DNA of 64,000 bases, from the NCBI GenBank assembly GCA_934218695.1, contig CAKQDA010000005.1, positions 41,445 to 105,444 of the forward strand, in the 5' to 3' direction. Shown here in pieces: positions 48,271 to 58,577 of this stretch (the stretch's first letter is position 1; each line of letters opens with the position of its first letter). The stretch comes from an uncultured Succinivibrio sp. GTDB lineage: Bacteria > Pseudomonadota > Gammaproteobacteria > Enterobacterales > Succinivibrionaceae. The position numbers were made by a program, and so were the translations under genes. The notes under the pieces are model-generated. The model made no database searches and was not told where the DNA came from. It was given only the letters and a program-made list of their open reading frames with translations.

Positions 48271-48623
48271 TTTTGAAAAGTGAACAAATAAGTAACTAAG
48301 TAACTAAGCATTTCTTTTATCAGGACATCATTTCAATAATGCTAGGATCAAAATATAACTGAGTTCTGTGAGTTTTTTTTCTCTAAATCCACAAAAATAG
48401 TCACAGATGATCAGTATCAAGTAAAAGATCCTTAACTTTGTAATACCATCTTTTCCATAATTTTTTTACAAAAAGTGATCCGTTGACAGTATTTGGAATT
48501 CCCATTTTGGTTCATTAAAGTAAACATTCTTCTCTATACTTAAAATCATTCATTTATTGTTATAAAATACAGCCGGCTGACAACGTAAGTTGTCTTTGTT
48601 TGTTCACTTATTTGGAAACAATA
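48271..48623. other. Upstream region of the sodium:amino acid symporter gene
   Basis: This 353-base AT-rich gap has no gene. It holds a short direct repeat (TAACTAAG twice, 48293-48308) and, 30 bases before the symporter ATG, a hairpin with six base pairs and a GTAA tetraloop (GACAAC-GTAA-GTTGTC, 48579-48594) followed by T-rich sequence. The latter could be a leader control element. Confidence 0.45.
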
Positions 48624-50066
48624 ATGGATGCTTTAACTCAAATAGTTGCAGACATCAACTCGATCCTATGGGGACCTTGGTGTCTGATCCCAGTACTGGT
48701 GGGCGCAGGTATCTTCTTTACCTTTAAGCTTCGCTTCGTGCAGATCCGTCAATTTGGACGCGCCGTAAAACATGTATTCGGTGGCCTGTCATTTAACGGT
48801 GAAAAAGCAGGTACCCATGGAATGACCTCCTTCCAGTCACTAGCAACCGCAATTGCCGCCCAGGTAGGAACAGGAAATCTTGCAGGTGTTGCAACAGCTA
48901 TGGCCATGGGTGGTCCTGGCGCCATCTTCTGGATGTGGTTAGCAGCCTTCTTTGGTATGGCTACTATCTTTTCTGAAGCAATATTAGCTCAGCTGTACCG
49001 CTCAAAAGATTCAGAAGGTCATATCACAGGTGGTCCGTCTTACTACATAACACACGGTTTAGGAAGTAAGTCACTTGCAACAATCTTCTCTGTTCTAATT
49101 ATTATTGCCCTGGGTTTTATCGGCAATATGGTACAGGCAAATTCTATTTCAACTGCTTTTAACTCTGCTTTTGAAATTCCTACACAGGTAACAGGCCTTT
49201 TCATAATTCTGCTTGCAGGTTTCATCTTCATTGGTGGAATTAAACGTATCGCAGGATTTGCTGAAAAGATGGTACCTCTGATGGCCGGTGTCTATGTTTT
49301 AGGTGCCATATACATCATGATCTGTTTTGCTGGAGATATTCTGCCAACTTTCAAAGAGATCTTTGTTGGTGCATTTAATCCTTCTGCAGCAACTGGTGGT
49401 GTAATTGGTGCTTCTGTAAAAGAAGCCATCCGTTACGGTGTTGCTCGCGGACTGTTTTCTAATGAAGCCGGCATGGGTTCTACTCCTCATGCACATGCTA
49501 TCGCAAGAGTAAAACATCCTGTCGAGCAGGGACTTGCTGCTATCATAGGTCTATTCATTGATACATTTGTTGTGCTTACAGCTACAGCTTTAGTTATTCT
49601 GGTAACAGGCTCCTTAGATGGCACTAAGACAGGTATTGAATTAACTCAGGCTGCATTTGTTAAAGGAATGGGAACTGCAGGCTCTGGATTTGTGGCTTTG
49701 TGTCTGTTCTTCGCCGCATTTACCACCATCATCGGATGGTATTTCTTCGCAGTCCAGAATGTTAAGTACCTCTTTGGTTACAAAGTTATTAATATCTTCT
49801 CAGTAATTGTACTGTGCTTCCTGATGACGGGATCCTTCTTAAAGGTTAATCTTGTTTGGGAGCTAGCTGATATGTTCAACGGTTTAATGGTTATACCTAA
49901 TATCATTGCTGTTATCGGCTTATACAAACTGGTTGTAAGAGCTTTAGATGACTACGAAAATAAATTCACCAAAGGCGAACGCCCACTTTTTGGTCCATCA
50001 GAGCAACTGACAGGTCGCATGGCTAAAATAAACACTATGCACAGAAGAAAGAAACAGCGTTCTTAA
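48624..50066 (+). CDS. Sodium:alanine/glycine symporter (AGCS family)
   Basis: An inner-membrane transporter with about ten hydrophobic segments. Family signatures are SFQSLATAIAAQVGTGNLAGVA, GGPGAIFWMWLAAFFGMAT, GPSYYI and ARGLFSNEAGMGSTPHAHA. AGCS carriers import alanine or glycine with sodium. The ATG at 48624 (480 residues) is preferred over an in-frame TTG at 48600 because GGA lies about eight bases upstream and relatives start here. A strong bidirectional terminator follows at 50090. Confidence 0.92.
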   Translation: MDALTQIVADINSILWGPWCLIPVLVGAGIFFTFKLRFVQIRQFGRAVKHVFGGLSFNGEKAGTHGMTSFQSLATAIAAQVGTGNLAGVATAMAMGGPGAIFWMWLAAFFGMATIFSEAILAQLYRSKDSEGHITGGPSYYITHGLGSKSLATIFSVLIIIALGFIGNMVQANSISTAFNSAFEIPTQVTGLFIILLAGFIFIGGIKRIAGFAEKMVPLMAGVYVLGAIYIMICFAGDILPTFKEIFVGAFNPSAATGGVIGASVKEAIRYGVARGLFSNEAGMGSTPHAHAIARVKHPVEQGLAAIIGLFIDTFVVLTATALVILVTGSLDGTKTGIELTQAAFVKGMGTAGSGFVALCLFFAAFTTIIGWYFFAVQNVKYLFGYKVINIFSVIVLCFLMTGSFLKVNLVWELADMFNGLMVIPNIIAVIGLYKLVVRALDDYENKFTKGERPLFGPSEQLTGRMAKINTMHRRKKQRS

Positions 50067-50089
50067 TATGTTATTGAAATAACAGCAGT

Positions 50090-50131
50090 AAAAAGCCTCA
50101 AACTTTAAAAACAGTCTGAGGCTTTTTTATA
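50090..50131. terminator. Bidirectional terminator between the symporter and ABC exporter genes
   Basis: AAAAAGCCTCA and TGAGGCTTTTTT pair across a 16-base loop, with A and T runs on opposite sides. It serves both convergent genes. Confidence 0.88.
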
Positions 50132-50152
50132 ACACCACAAATCAGATCTACA

Positions 50153-51952
50153 TTATGATTTGAGCACATCAGAGGATTTTTCTAACTTCCATGCTCCATC
50201 TTTGTTTTCTGAAATCAACAACAGTTCATGTTTTGCAATTAAACTTGAACGGTGGCCTACACTTAAGATCATGGAATCATCTAATTCCTTTCTTAATAAA
50301 TCATAAGCAACAGATTCAATTCTCTCATCTAAAGCAGAACTTGCCTCATCGAGAAAGAGGATCTTAGGTTTTATCAGAAGAGCTCTGATAATTGCAATAC
50401 GCTGCTGCTCACCTAAAGACAGCATCTGTGACCAGTTATCCTCTTTATCAAGTGACAAAGCTAGGTGATCAAGTGATAAAGCATGCAAATACACCTCAAT
50501 TCTTCCATCTGTAACGGTTGTTCCCGGATAAGAGACTGCATCTCTTAGGGTTCCTAGTGGCAAATAAGGTTTTTGCGACAGAAATAATGTGGAGTAACTT
50601 TCAGGCTCCATGATCTCACCCTGAGCATGAGGCCAGATACCGGCAATTGTCTTAATTAAGGTAGATTTACCACAGCCTGACGGACCTCTTATTAAAAGAC
50701 TCTGGCCTGCATTCAATTCAAGAGAAAGATCTTTCCATAAGATCTTGCCTGAAGGAGTTTTTACATTAAGAGAATTTATCTTAAACCTGTATCCTTCCTT
50801 TTTAGGAGCCAGACATTCAATTTCATTGCTTGAATCCATGCTGTCAAAGAATAAAGCCAGACGGTCTATGACAGCTTTGTAGCTTGCCCATGTTGAAAAT
50901 GAACTGATAATTGTTGATAAAGAATCCTGTACTTTTCCAAAAGCAGAACTTATCTGCATGATGCTACCAATGGTAATTACCTTGGCAAAATACATTGGAG
51001 CCGCTATCAGCATTGGGAAGATTACAGCAGTCTGTGCATAACCTAAGGTAAAGAATCCAAGAACCTTTTCTCTTTTAATTAAAGAAAAATAGTTTTTAAC
51101 AACCTCTGCAAAGCGAGATCTTAAGACCTTCTCCTCGGGTATCTGTCCGTTGTAAAGAGAAATTGATTCTGAATTTTCCCTTACTCTGATTAAAGAAAAA
51201 CGGAAGTCAGCTTCATAGCGTTGCTGACGGAAGTTCAGCTTTACTAATGGTTTTCCAATGAAAAAAGTTAAAACCGTTCCAATAAAAGCATATGCTACAG
51301 CCAGATAGAGCATATATCCGTCAGGTAAATGCAGCTGATAACCATTCCATAATGTCATGGTTACCGCATGAGATAAATCCCACAGCACAACTCCGAAAGT
51401 TCCCAGCATCGCAAGATCTGATGCTGTACCTAAAAGCAGGGAAACTGTCAGACTTACAAAGTTTCCTAAATCCTCTGAAATACGCTGATCGGGATTTTCT
51501 GTTTTCCTGTCCTCAAGCTGCATCTTATAAAACGCATCTCCATCAAGATAATCATGCATTACCTTGCCTGTAAACCAGCGTCTCCAGCGGATACAGAGTT
51601 GCGATCTTAGATAGGCATTATAAACAGATACAACTACATGGATAGTAGCCAAGATAGCAAACATCATGAGCTGATATTTAAAACCAGGCAGATTGTATTC
51701 CTGAACTGTGTCCCAGAAATCCTTGTACCAGGTATTAAAAACCTTGGCAAGATAGATTGCTCCTGATGTAAGAACCACAATTAGAAACAGTAAAAACCAG
51801 GAAAACAGACTGTCTTTTGAGGACCAGTAGAGCTTAATCATTCTTCCTGCTGTTCTTACCGATACTTTTAAAGGAAGACTGTCGGCTCCATGATATTTGC
51901 TTCTCATTAAAGAAGCATCACTCTCATCTTTGAAGATAGAAATTTTAAACAT
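50153..51952 (-). CDS. SbmA/BacA-like ABC transporter (permease fused to ATPase)
   Basis: A 599-residue fusion of an SbmA/BacA-type membrane domain (about residues 1-370, six helices, with RWRRWFTGKVMHDYLDG and NPDQRISEDLG) and an ABC ATPase. The ATPase has Walker A GPSGCGKST, signature SLGEQQR and Walker B ILFLDEASSALDE. E. coli YddA has this layout, and relatives move vitamin B12, peptides or long-chain acyl groups. The substrate is unknown. A HAD phosphatase gene ends 3 bases upstream of the ATG, so the two are co-transcribed. Confidence 0.88.
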   Translation of the reverse strand: MFKISIFKDESDASLMRSKYHGADSLPLKVSVRTAGRMIKLYWSSKDSLFSWFLLFLIVVLTSGAIYLAKVFNTWYKDFWDTVQEYNLPGFKYQLMMFAILATIHVVVSVYNAYLRSQLCIRWRRWFTGKVMHDYLDGDAFYKMQLEDRKTENPDQRISEDLGNFVSLTVSLLLGTASDLAMLGTFGVVLWDLSHAVTMTLWNGYQLHLPDGYMLYLAVAYAFIGTVLTFFIGKPLVKLNFRQQRYEADFRFSLIRVRENSESISLYNGQIPEEKVLRSRFAEVVKNYFSLIKREKVLGFFTLGYAQTAVIFPMLIAAPMYFAKVITIGSIMQISSAFGKVQDSLSTIISSFSTWASYKAVIDRLALFFDSMDSSNEIECLAPKKEGYRFKINSLNVKTPSGKILWKDLSLELNAGQSLLIRGPSGCGKSTLIKTIAGIWPHAQGEIMEPESYSTLFLSQKPYLPLGTLRDAVSYPGTTVTDGRIEVYLHALSLDHLALSLDKEDNWSQMLSLGEQQRIAIIRALLIKPKILFLDEASSALDERIESVAYDLLRKELDDSMILSVGHRSSLIAKHELLLISENKDGAWKLEKSSDVLKS

Positions 51953-51955
51953 AAC

Positions 51956-52828
51956 TTAATCCAGATATTTCTTGACGAGTTCTGCCACGCCGTCCTCATC
52001 ATTGGTCAGAGTTACCACATCTGCTGCATCTTTGACAATGTCAAAGCCATTTTTCATAGCAACACCTAATCCTGCAGACTTAATCATGGCAAGATCATTT
52101 TCAGCGTCTCCAAATGCCATGGCATTCTCTGGTGTATACCCTAAAGCCTGACAGAGGTGAACTAGTGCAGTTCCCTTAGTTGAATGGTTTGGAATGAACT
52201 CAAGATAGTTTGCTTCAGAACGGACAACAGCAAAGAAATCAGTGAATTTTTTTGGAAGTTCCTCTCGGATCCTGTCTAAAGTTTCCTTCTCACCTACAAC
52301 CAGAACTTTAAAGAACTCTTCGTTATCATCCAGTGTCAGAAAACTAATGTCTTTAAAACCTACCCTGCCGTTATCAATTTCTCTTTGTGTATGAGGATTA
52401 TGGTTTTCTACCAATAAACCTCGAGTTACTGAATAGCCATGAACAACACAGTCATTGTTATGAGCAAACTGAGCTACTTCTCTTATCAGAGAAGATGGAG
52501 CTGTTTCCTTAAAAACCATTGGAAAATCAATATCCCTTCCAAAAGCAACATAGTCAGACAGGCGCACCACACCTGCTCCATTAAAGCATACAGCATATGA
52601 GTTCTCATTAAGACAACCTAACTTCTGCATATATAAAACAGCACTTTTAGGATGACGTCCTGTAGCAATGGCAATAGAGAACCCCTGAGACTGGGCCTTT
52701 TGCATGGTTTTAATAGTGTTTTCGCTTATACTCTTGTCAGAACGCAATAGGGTATCATCAAGATCAAGAGCTATTACTTTGTACTTTCCTTTAACTATAG
52801 GTAAATTCTCAATTGTATATTTTGCCAC
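51956..52828 (-). CDS. Cof-type HAD-IIB phosphatase
   Basis: A 290-residue haloacid dehalogenase-fold hydrolase. Motif I is ALDLDDTLLRSDK with the catalytic Asp pair, motif II the AIATGRHP threonine region, and motifs III/IV the KGTALVHL lysine and AFGDAENDLAMI aspartates. These are the marks of Cof/YidA-type sugar-phosphate or cofactor phosphatases. The substrate cannot be told. The start is GTG with AAGGA six bases upstream. It is the first gene of a pair with the ABC exporter. Confidence 0.9.
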   Translation of the reverse strand: MAKYTIENLPIVKGKYKVIALDLDDTLLRSDKSISENTIKTMQKAQSQGFSIAIATGRHPKSAVLYMQKLGCLNENSYAVCFNGAGVVRLSDYVAFGRDIDFPMVFKETAPSSLIREVAQFAHNNDCVVHGYSVTRGLLVENHNPHTQREIDNGRVGFKDISFLTLDDNEEFFKVLVVGEKETLDRIREELPKKFTDFFAVVRSEANYLEFIPNHSTKGTALVHLCQALGYTPENAMAFGDAENDLAMIKSAGLGVAMKNGFDIVKDAADVVTLTNDEDGVAELVKKYLD

Positions 52829-53035
52829 TGTTGTTCCTTGTTTTTATACAGACTTAGTGTCTTTAGAATAGCTTTCAAAGGTTTGATTAAAAGCCTAATC
52901 AAGATATTCTCTAAATCATAAAATAACGGTTACATGTCTTGTTAAAGGTTTAAGACCTGTTCACAAAACAACCTTTTAGTCTCACTCTACAATAAATTTA
53001 TGTATTAATCTAATCACAAATAAGACTTATCCATA

Positions 53036-53073
53036 AAAACAAAAGCTCTGACAGATCAAAATCCACCAGAGCC
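53036..53073 (-). terminator. Terminator of the lipoprotein gene
   Basis: On the minus strand GCTCTG and CAGAGC pair around a 16-base loop and are followed by TTTTGTTTTT, about 30 bases after the lipoprotein stop. Confidence 0.7.
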
Positions 53074-53103
53074 TTATTTTAATTTTTTAAACTTTGAATA
53101 GTA

Positions 53104-53808
53104 TTAGTACAGTTTTGTGCATACTGAGATAGTGTCTGATACCACCTGACCTACGTTTGCAAAATGGCACTCATATGAATGTCCCTGCTCATCACGAACT
53201 TTGAAACGTCCATTATAAGTCTTGGTTGGATTAGTCCTGAATGCGGCATCCTCATCCTTTGGAGTAAACAGGATTGTTGGTGTCTCAGATGATCTTGTTC
53301 CACCCACATATTCTCTTGAGACTGGGGCAGAATCATCAGCTATGATTGCACCCTTACCTGCTGATCCTCTCTTAGCTCCACGAGACTTTGCACTATTTTC
53401 ATTTGTAAGGACCTCTTTAGGTTCATAATTGCTATGACCGTCACGTGTTCCAAAATGGAGCCATGAACCATCAGCTTCATCTGACTCATCGCGCTGTTCG
53501 CCAATAGGCTCCCACTTATTACCAACTTTTTTCTGACATGAAGCCGCACTTGTTTCACCAGTAAAGCCAGACTTAAGGCTACATCTGTAACGAGATCCAT
53601 CTTTGCCTTTCAAATCATAAGTCAATGCATTTAAACCAGGACGAATGGTTTCTTGTAATACTGTAAGATCTTTTGAATCGATATCCATAGCAGCTGATGC
53701 TTTGTCCAAATACTCATCTTCGGTTGTCATCATAGATGAAAGAATTGAACAGCCAGATAAGCTAACCGCACTGGCAATGCCTAAAGACAATAACAGTTTT
53801 TTGTTCAT
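53104..53808 (-). CDS. Lipoprotein of unknown function with duplicated Cys-pair motif
   Basis: A 234-residue protein with a lipoprotein signal peptide: basic start, hydrophobic stretch and lipobox LSGC with Cys20. The residue after Cys is Ser, so sorting to the outer membrane is expected. I do not recognise the family. Two segments look duplicated: DGSRYRCSLKSGFTGETSAASC in the first half and GHSYECHFANVGQVVSDTISVC at the C-terminus. Each has two cysteines about 15 residues apart that could form disulphides in the periplasm. A polar, low-complexity stretch separates them. It is flanked by pgm upstream and its own terminator. The start is ATG. Confidence 0.75.
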   Translation of the reverse strand: MNKKLLLSLGIASAVSLSGCSILSSMMTTEDEYLDKASAAMDIDSKDLTVLQETIRPGLNALTYDLKGKDGSRYRCSLKSGFTGETSAASCQKKVGNKWEPIGEQRDESDEADGSWLHFGTRDGHSNYEPKEVLTNENSAKSRGAKRGSAGKGAIIADDSAPVSREYVGGTRSSETPTILFTPKDEDAAFRTNPTKTYNGRFKVRDEQGHSYECHFANVGQVVSDTISVCTKLY

Positions 53809-53911
53809 TTGATTTATATATCCTGTAAGTATTTTGAATGTTCAGATTGTAGCCCATTAGAAACTAAAAGTGTACATCAATACAGATTCAGTTTTGATAA
53901 TTATCACATTA

Positions 53912-53953
53912 AAAACAAAATGGACCAATAAGATTGAACTTAAAGGCCCATTT
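53912..53953 (-). terminator. Terminator of pgm
   Basis: On the minus strand AAATGG-CC and GG-CCATTT pair with one mismatch around an 18-base loop and run into TTGTTTTT. Confidence 0.65.
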
Positions 53954-54013
53954 AGAGTCAATGAATACCATCATCTTTATATATGACGGTTCTATTTTCT
54001 TTTGAACTGTTTA

Positions 54014-55663
54014 CTAAACACCTGCCTTCTTTAAAGCAGCATTTACGATCTCCTGAGCTTCAGTTTCGATCTTCTTCAGATGATCTTCACCCTTGAAGCT
54101 TTCCATATAAATCTTATAAACGTTCTCAGTACCTGATGGTCTAGCAGCAAACCAGCCGTTCTCGGTTACAACCTTCAGACCGCCAATTGCAGCGCCGTTA
54201 CCAGGAGCATTTGTCAACTTGTCAACAATCTTCTCGCCAGCAAGTGAACTTGCCTCTACAGCTGAAGGATCTAGTTTCTTTAAAGCAGCCTTTTGAGCTG
54301 GAGATGCAGGTGCATCAACACGGTTATAGTATGGTCGACCATACTTTTCAATCAGCTCATTGTAATGTACAGAAGGGTCCTTGCCTGTTACTGCCAGCAT
54401 TTCAGCACTCAGTAAGGATGCAATGATACCGTCTTTATCGGTTGTCCATACGCTGCCATCCTTACGAAGGAATGATGCACCGGCAGATTCCTCACAGCCA
54501 AAAGCTAATGATTTATCAAATAAACCAGGAACAAACCACTTGAAACCAACAGGAACTTCATATGCCTTACGACCTAAACCTACTGCCACGCGGTTCATTA
54601 AATTTGATGAAACTACAGTCTTACCAACCATAGCGTCCTTAGGCCATAGAGGGCGGTGAGTATAGATGTAGTTAATTGCTGCAGACAAATAATGATTTGG
54701 GTTCATTAAACCTGAATGACAAACAATACCGTGTCTGTCATAGTCAGGATCATTTCCCCAGGCAATGTCAAAATCATCCTTTAACTTAATCAAACCTGCC
54801 ATTGCATATTGGCTGGAACAGTCCATGCGGATCTTACCGTCTCGGTCGATGCACATAAATGAGAAAGTAGGATCAACAGCGTAATTAACAACTTTTAGAT
54901 TCAACTTGTACTTGTCTGCAATTCTGTCCCAGTAGTAAAGACCTGATCCGCCAAGAGGATCAACGCCCATATGGATACCAGACTTTGAAATTGCTTCCAT
55001 GTCAATGATATCACCTAAAGCTTCAACATACTGAGTTAACATATCGTGCTCTTTTACATTTGAAAGCTTAATAGCTTTTGCGTAAGGAACACGTTTTACA
55101 CCCTGCAGATTATTTCTTAAAATCTCGTTGGCTCTGTCCTGAATTACCGAAGTAATTTCAGTACCGGCAGGACCACCATCAGTTGGATTGTACTTAAAAC
55201 CACCATTTGATGGAGGATTGTGTGAAGGGGTAATTACAATACCGTCAGCTAAACCAGAAGTTCTGCCCTTGTTGTAATTTAAAATAGCAAATGACACTGA
55301 TGGTGTTGGGGTATAGCCGTGATCCTTTTCGACTCTCACTTCTACACCGTTTGCACCTAAAACCTCAACAGCAGTTGCAAGAGCTGCCTCTGACAGGGCA
55401 TGAGTATCCATGCCTATGAATAAAGGACCTGTAATACCCTGTTTCTGACGGTACTCGGCAATTGCCTGAGAAATTGCAATGATATGGGATTCAGTAAAAG
55501 ATCCGTTTAATGATGTGCCTCTGTGACCTGATGTTCCGAAACTGACCCTCTGCTCAGGATCATCCATATCTGGAGTATTCAGATAATATGCAGCCATTAA
55601 ACGAGGTATGTTGTCCAGATCCTCAAAACCAGCCTTCTGACCTGCTTTTTGATTCAGTGCCAT
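54014..55663 (-). CDS. pgm: Phosphoglucomutase
   Basis: Pgm interconverts glucose 1-phosphate and glucose 6-phosphate, feeding glycogen and cell-surface sugar synthesis. The 549-residue protein has [16 protein letters not shown], the catalytic phosphoserine loop [14 protein letters not shown], the metal loop NDPDYDRHG, sugar loop [10 protein letters not shown], and the C-terminal phosphate-binding [12 protein letters not shown]. The start is ATG. It is monocistronic, with a terminator at 53912. Confidence 0.96.
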   Translation of the reverse strand: MALNQKAGQKAGFEDLDNIPRLMAAYYLNTPDMDDPEQRVSFGTSGHRGTSLNGSFTESHIIAISQAIAEYRQKQGITGPLFIGMDTHALSEAALATAVEVLGANGVEVRVEKDHGYTPTPSVSFAILNYNKGRTSGLADGIVITPSHNPPSNGGFKYNPTDGGPAGTEITSVIQDRANEILRNNLQGVKRVPYAKAIKLSNVKEHDMLTQYVEALGDIIDMEAISKSGIHMGVDPLGGSGLYYWDRIADKYKLNLKVVNYAVDPTFSFMCIDRDGKIRMDCSSQYAMAGLIKLKDDFDIAWGNDPDYDRHGIVCHSGLMNPNHYLSAAINYIYTHRPLWPKDAMVGKTVVSSNLMNRVAVGLGRKAYEVPVGFKWFVPGLFDKSLAFGCEESAGASFLRKDGSVWTTDKDGIIASLLSAEMLAVTGKDPSVHYNELIEKYGRPYYNRVDAPASPAQKAALKKLDPSAVEASSLAGEKIVDKLTNAPGNGAAIGGLKVVTENGWFAARPSGTENVYKIYMESFKGEDHLKKIETEAQEIVNAALKKAGV

Positions 55664-55989
55664 AAATTTTCCCTTAAAAATTTAAATAAACATATTTGCT
55701 ATCATAACATTTATCTTGATAACTTTATTATCAATCAGCAATAACGCAATATCTAGTATCAAAACAAAAAATAGCAAAAATATTCACAATATAGGTGTGC
55801 TTTATTAAACGCCTTTAACATTTTTAATGTGCTAAAGCTTATAAAAACGTTTTTTGAATTATATCATGCCTTACAACTGTTTCTGCTTGCTAATAATTTG
55901 GAAGTTGAATTCCTATTTTAGAATTTCGAAACAAGTGTAAATAAAGTTGTACCCAACAAAGATGCCTCAATAAAACGTTTAATACATAT
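55664..55989. other. Upstream region of pgm
   Basis: No gene is seen in this AT-rich stretch. It contains the inverted repeat TTGATAA-CTTTA-TTATCAA at 55716-55734, about 60 bases before the pgm ATG, a possible operator with longer spacing than an FNR box. Confidence 0.45.
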
Positions 55990-56019
55990 AAAAAAACCAG
56001 ACCTTAAAGATCTGGTTTC
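55990..56019 (-). terminator. Terminator of the HU gene
   Basis: On the minus strand AAACCAGA and TCTGGTTT pair around a nine-base loop and run into TTTTTTT, about 20 bases after the stop. Confidence 0.85.
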
Positions 56020-56039
56020 TTTTATTCATGAAACTGTAA

Positions 56040-56315
56040 TTATTTGTTTACAGTCTTCTTTAACTCAGCACCTGCGCTGAATGAAGGAGTCTTTGTTGCT
56101 GGAATATTGATTACAGCACCAGTCTGTGGGTTACGACCTTCACGAGCAGAACGCTCAGTAACCTTGAAAGTACCAAAGCCAACTAACTGAACGCGATCAC
56201 CTGAAGCTAATGCTTCACCAACGGTCTCTAATAATGCGTCTAAAGCCTTGCGTGAACCTGCTAAAGGTAAACCAGAACGCTTAGCGATTTGCTCGATAAG
56301 TTCAGACTTATTCAT
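56040..56315 (-). CDS. hupA: DNA-binding protein HU
   Basis: HU is a small dimeric nucleoid protein that bends and compacts DNA and assists replication initiation. The 91-residue protein has the complete HU fold with NKSELIEQIAKRSGL, VQLVGFGTFKV, RSAREGRNPQTG and the arm motif INIPATKTPSF. The symbol hupA is chosen because yjaG, purH, purD and rsd are nearby, as around E. coli hupA; sequence alone would not separate it from hupB. AAGGAA precedes the ATG. Confidence 0.93.
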   Translation of the reverse strand: MNKSELIEQIAKRSGLPLAGSRKALDALLETVGEALASGDRVQLVGFGTFKVTERSAREGRNPQTGAVINIPATKTPSFSAGAELKKTVNK

Positions 56316-56937
56316 AATTCACAATTTCCTTTGAAATATGCTCTTTCATGAGCGTTTATAAAGATAAATACTATATGTCGATTGATAAGCTCAATCTGAA
56401 AATTCTTTTATGATGAGACCACATCTTGTGCTTTTCTCATCTAAAACGCGCTTAGTATACGCTATTTTATGAAAAAAAAAGATAGATCTTTTGGTCAAAA
56501 TATTGATACAGACTAAGTTTAGGCCATTTTTATCATATCTAATGGATCTAATATCTTGATTTTTAAAATCTTTTTATAAAATTAAATTTTTAACATTTTT
56601 TTTAGTTTGGCTTATTTATCAGCCCTTGACATACAGCTATGCTTATGTCTGATTCTATAAGCGTTTTGTTTAGCATAATGTACAAAGCTGACTTAACCTT
56701 ATGCAAAAACTGTTTTTTTTCATACTTGCTAAATAGAATTCTTCAAATTCTCATCTATAACTTCAGATTGATAATGACGGATTTTTTATTGTTGCCGAAT
56801 TCTATTTTTTGCACCATTGTTGTATTTTCTTAAAAATAGCGATTTTGTTCCAACAAATTGGTACAATGTACGCACTTTTAAAAGGACTTTACCTGTCCTT
56901 AAAGTCGCATATATTTTTTTAGGAGCATAGTCTTTAA
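56316..56937. other. Divergent region between HU and purH
   Basis: These 622 AT-rich bases should carry both promoters. A frame of 64 codons (56639-56833) has no ribosome site or recognisable similarity and is not accepted. A six-base-pair hairpin (AAGGAC/GTCCTT, 56882-56900) lies in the purH leader. No PurR-type box was recognised. Confidence 0.45.
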
Positions 56938-58527
56938 ATGGAAGCCCTCTTACGTCCAATCAAACGCGCTCTAATCAGCGTTTCTGATAAGTCTGGTGTA
57001 GTTGAATTTGCAAAAGAATTAGAAAAACGCGGAGTTGAAATTCTTTCAACCGGCGGTACTGCCAAACTGCTAGACCAGAATGGTGTTAAGGTTATTGAAG
57101 TATCTGATTACACCAAATTTCCTGAAATGATGGATGGTAGAGTCAAGACTCTTCACCCAATGATCCACGGTGGTATTCTAGGTCGTCGTGGCATTGACGA
57201 AAAAGTAATGGAAGAACACAACATCAAACCAATAGATCTGGTTGTGGTAAACCTCTATCCGTTTGTTAAGACTGTTTCAGATCCAAACTGCCCACTTGAT
57301 AAAGCTATTGAGAATATCGATATCGGCGGTCCTACCATGGTAAGAGCTGCAGCAAAGAACAACCGCGACGTTGCCATAGTTGTAAGAGCATCTGATTACG
57401 ACAGAGTAATCAGCGAAATGGATGCAAACGAAGGCTCTCTAACCTGGAATACACGCTTTGATTTGGCTATCGCAGCATTTGAACACACTGCAGCCTACGA
57501 CAGTGCCATTGCAAACTACTTTGGTACCAAGGTACCTGATTATGGTATTTCTGACGGCACTGAATCAACACTGCCTCGCACCCTTAACTTGAACTTCAAG
57601 AAACTGCAGAGTATGCGTTATGGTGAGAACCCTCATCAGAAAGCAGCTTTCTACTCAGACATCTACGCGCACGACGCAGGTATCTCAACAGCTAAACAGT
57701 TGCAGGGTAAAGAACTTTCATACAACAATATTGCAGATACTGATGCAGCCATTGAGTGCGTTCGTCAGTTCGAAGAGCCTTGCTGTGTAATCGTAAAACA
57801 TGCAAACCCTTGTGGTGTAGCCTTAGGCGAGAATCTGAAAGAAGCTTATGAAGATGCATTTAACTGTGACAGCGAGTCAGCTTTCGGAGGTATCATTGCC
57901 TTCAACCGCGAACTTGACGGTGCTACAGCAAAGGCAATCGTTGACAGACAATTCTGTGAGGTTATAGTAGCTCCTGCCGTATCTGAGGAAGCAAAAGCAG
58001 AAGTTGCTCGTAAGAAGAACGTACGACTGCTTGAAACCGGACCTTTAGGTCAGGCAAAGCCAAGACTTGACTTTAAGAGAGTTAACGGAGGTCTTCTTGT
58101 TCAAGAGGCTGATCTTGAGACAGTGAAGAAAGAAGATCTTAAGGTTGTAACCAAGAGAACTCCTACAGCAGACGAAATGGATGAACTTCTATTTGCATGG
58201 AAGGTATGCAAGTTCACCAAATCAAATGCAATTGTTTACACAAACCACAAGAAGACTTTAGGCATCGGTTGCGGACAGACAAGCCGTGTATTCTCTGCAC
58301 GTATCGCCTGTTTAAGAGCTGAGGACGCCAAGTTATCACTGCAGGGTGCAGCACTGGCTTCTGATGCATTCTTCCCATTCCGTGATGGTGTTGATGCTGC
58401 AGCTGCATCAGGAATTAAGTGCATTATCCAGCCTGGTGGATCAATCCGTGATCAGGAAGTTATCGATGCAGCAAACGAGCATGGCATCGCCATGGTATTC
58501 ACCGGAATGCGTCATTTCCGCCACTAA
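56938..58527 (+). CDS. purH: Bifunctional AICAR transformylase / IMP cyclohydrolase
   Basis: PurH performs the last two steps of IMP synthesis. The 529-residue protein matches E. coli PurH (529): N-terminal cyclohydrolase with [26 protein letters not shown] and [16 protein letters not shown], then the transformylase with [28 protein letters not shown] and [15 protein letters not shown], ending MRHFRH. AGGAG lies 12 bases before the ATG, somewhat far. purD follows after 50 bases on the same strand, the usual purHD operon. Confidence 0.97.
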   Translation: MEALLRPIKRALISVSDKSGVVEFAKELEKRGVEILSTGGTAKLLDQNGVKVIEVSDYTKFPEMMDGRVKTLHPMIHGGILGRRGIDEKVMEEHNIKPIDLVVVNLYPFVKTVSDPNCPLDKAIENIDIGGPTMVRAAAKNNRDVAIVVRASDYDRVISEMDANEGSLTWNTRFDLAIAAFEHTAAYDSAIANYFGTKVPDYGISDGTESTLPRTLNLNFKKLQSMRYGENPHQKAAFYSDIYAHDAGISTAKQLQGKELSYNNIADTDAAIECVRQFEEPCCVIVKHANPCGVALGENLKEAYEDAFNCDSESAFGGIIAFNRELDGATAKAIVDRQFCEVIVAPAVSEEAKAEVARKKNVRLLETGPLGQAKPRLDFKRVNGGLLVQEADLETVKKEDLKVVTKRTPTADEMDELLFAWKVCKFTKSNAIVYTNHKKTLGIGCGQTSRVFSARIACLRAEDAKLSLQGAALASDAFFPFRDGVDAAAASGIKCIIQPGGSIRDQEVIDAANEHGIAMVFTGMRHFRH

Positions 58528-58577
58528 TTTGTAACTCGTTACTAACGACTTTTACTACCTGTCATTTGAGGTTCTAA

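Noticed and set aside
56639-56833. 64-codon hydrophobic open frame between HU and purH
   Set aside because: It lacks a Shine-Dalgarno site and family similarity and is probably chance in T-rich DNA.
56316-56937. PurR-type box upstream of purH
   Set aside because: No ACGCAAACG-type palindrome was recognised.
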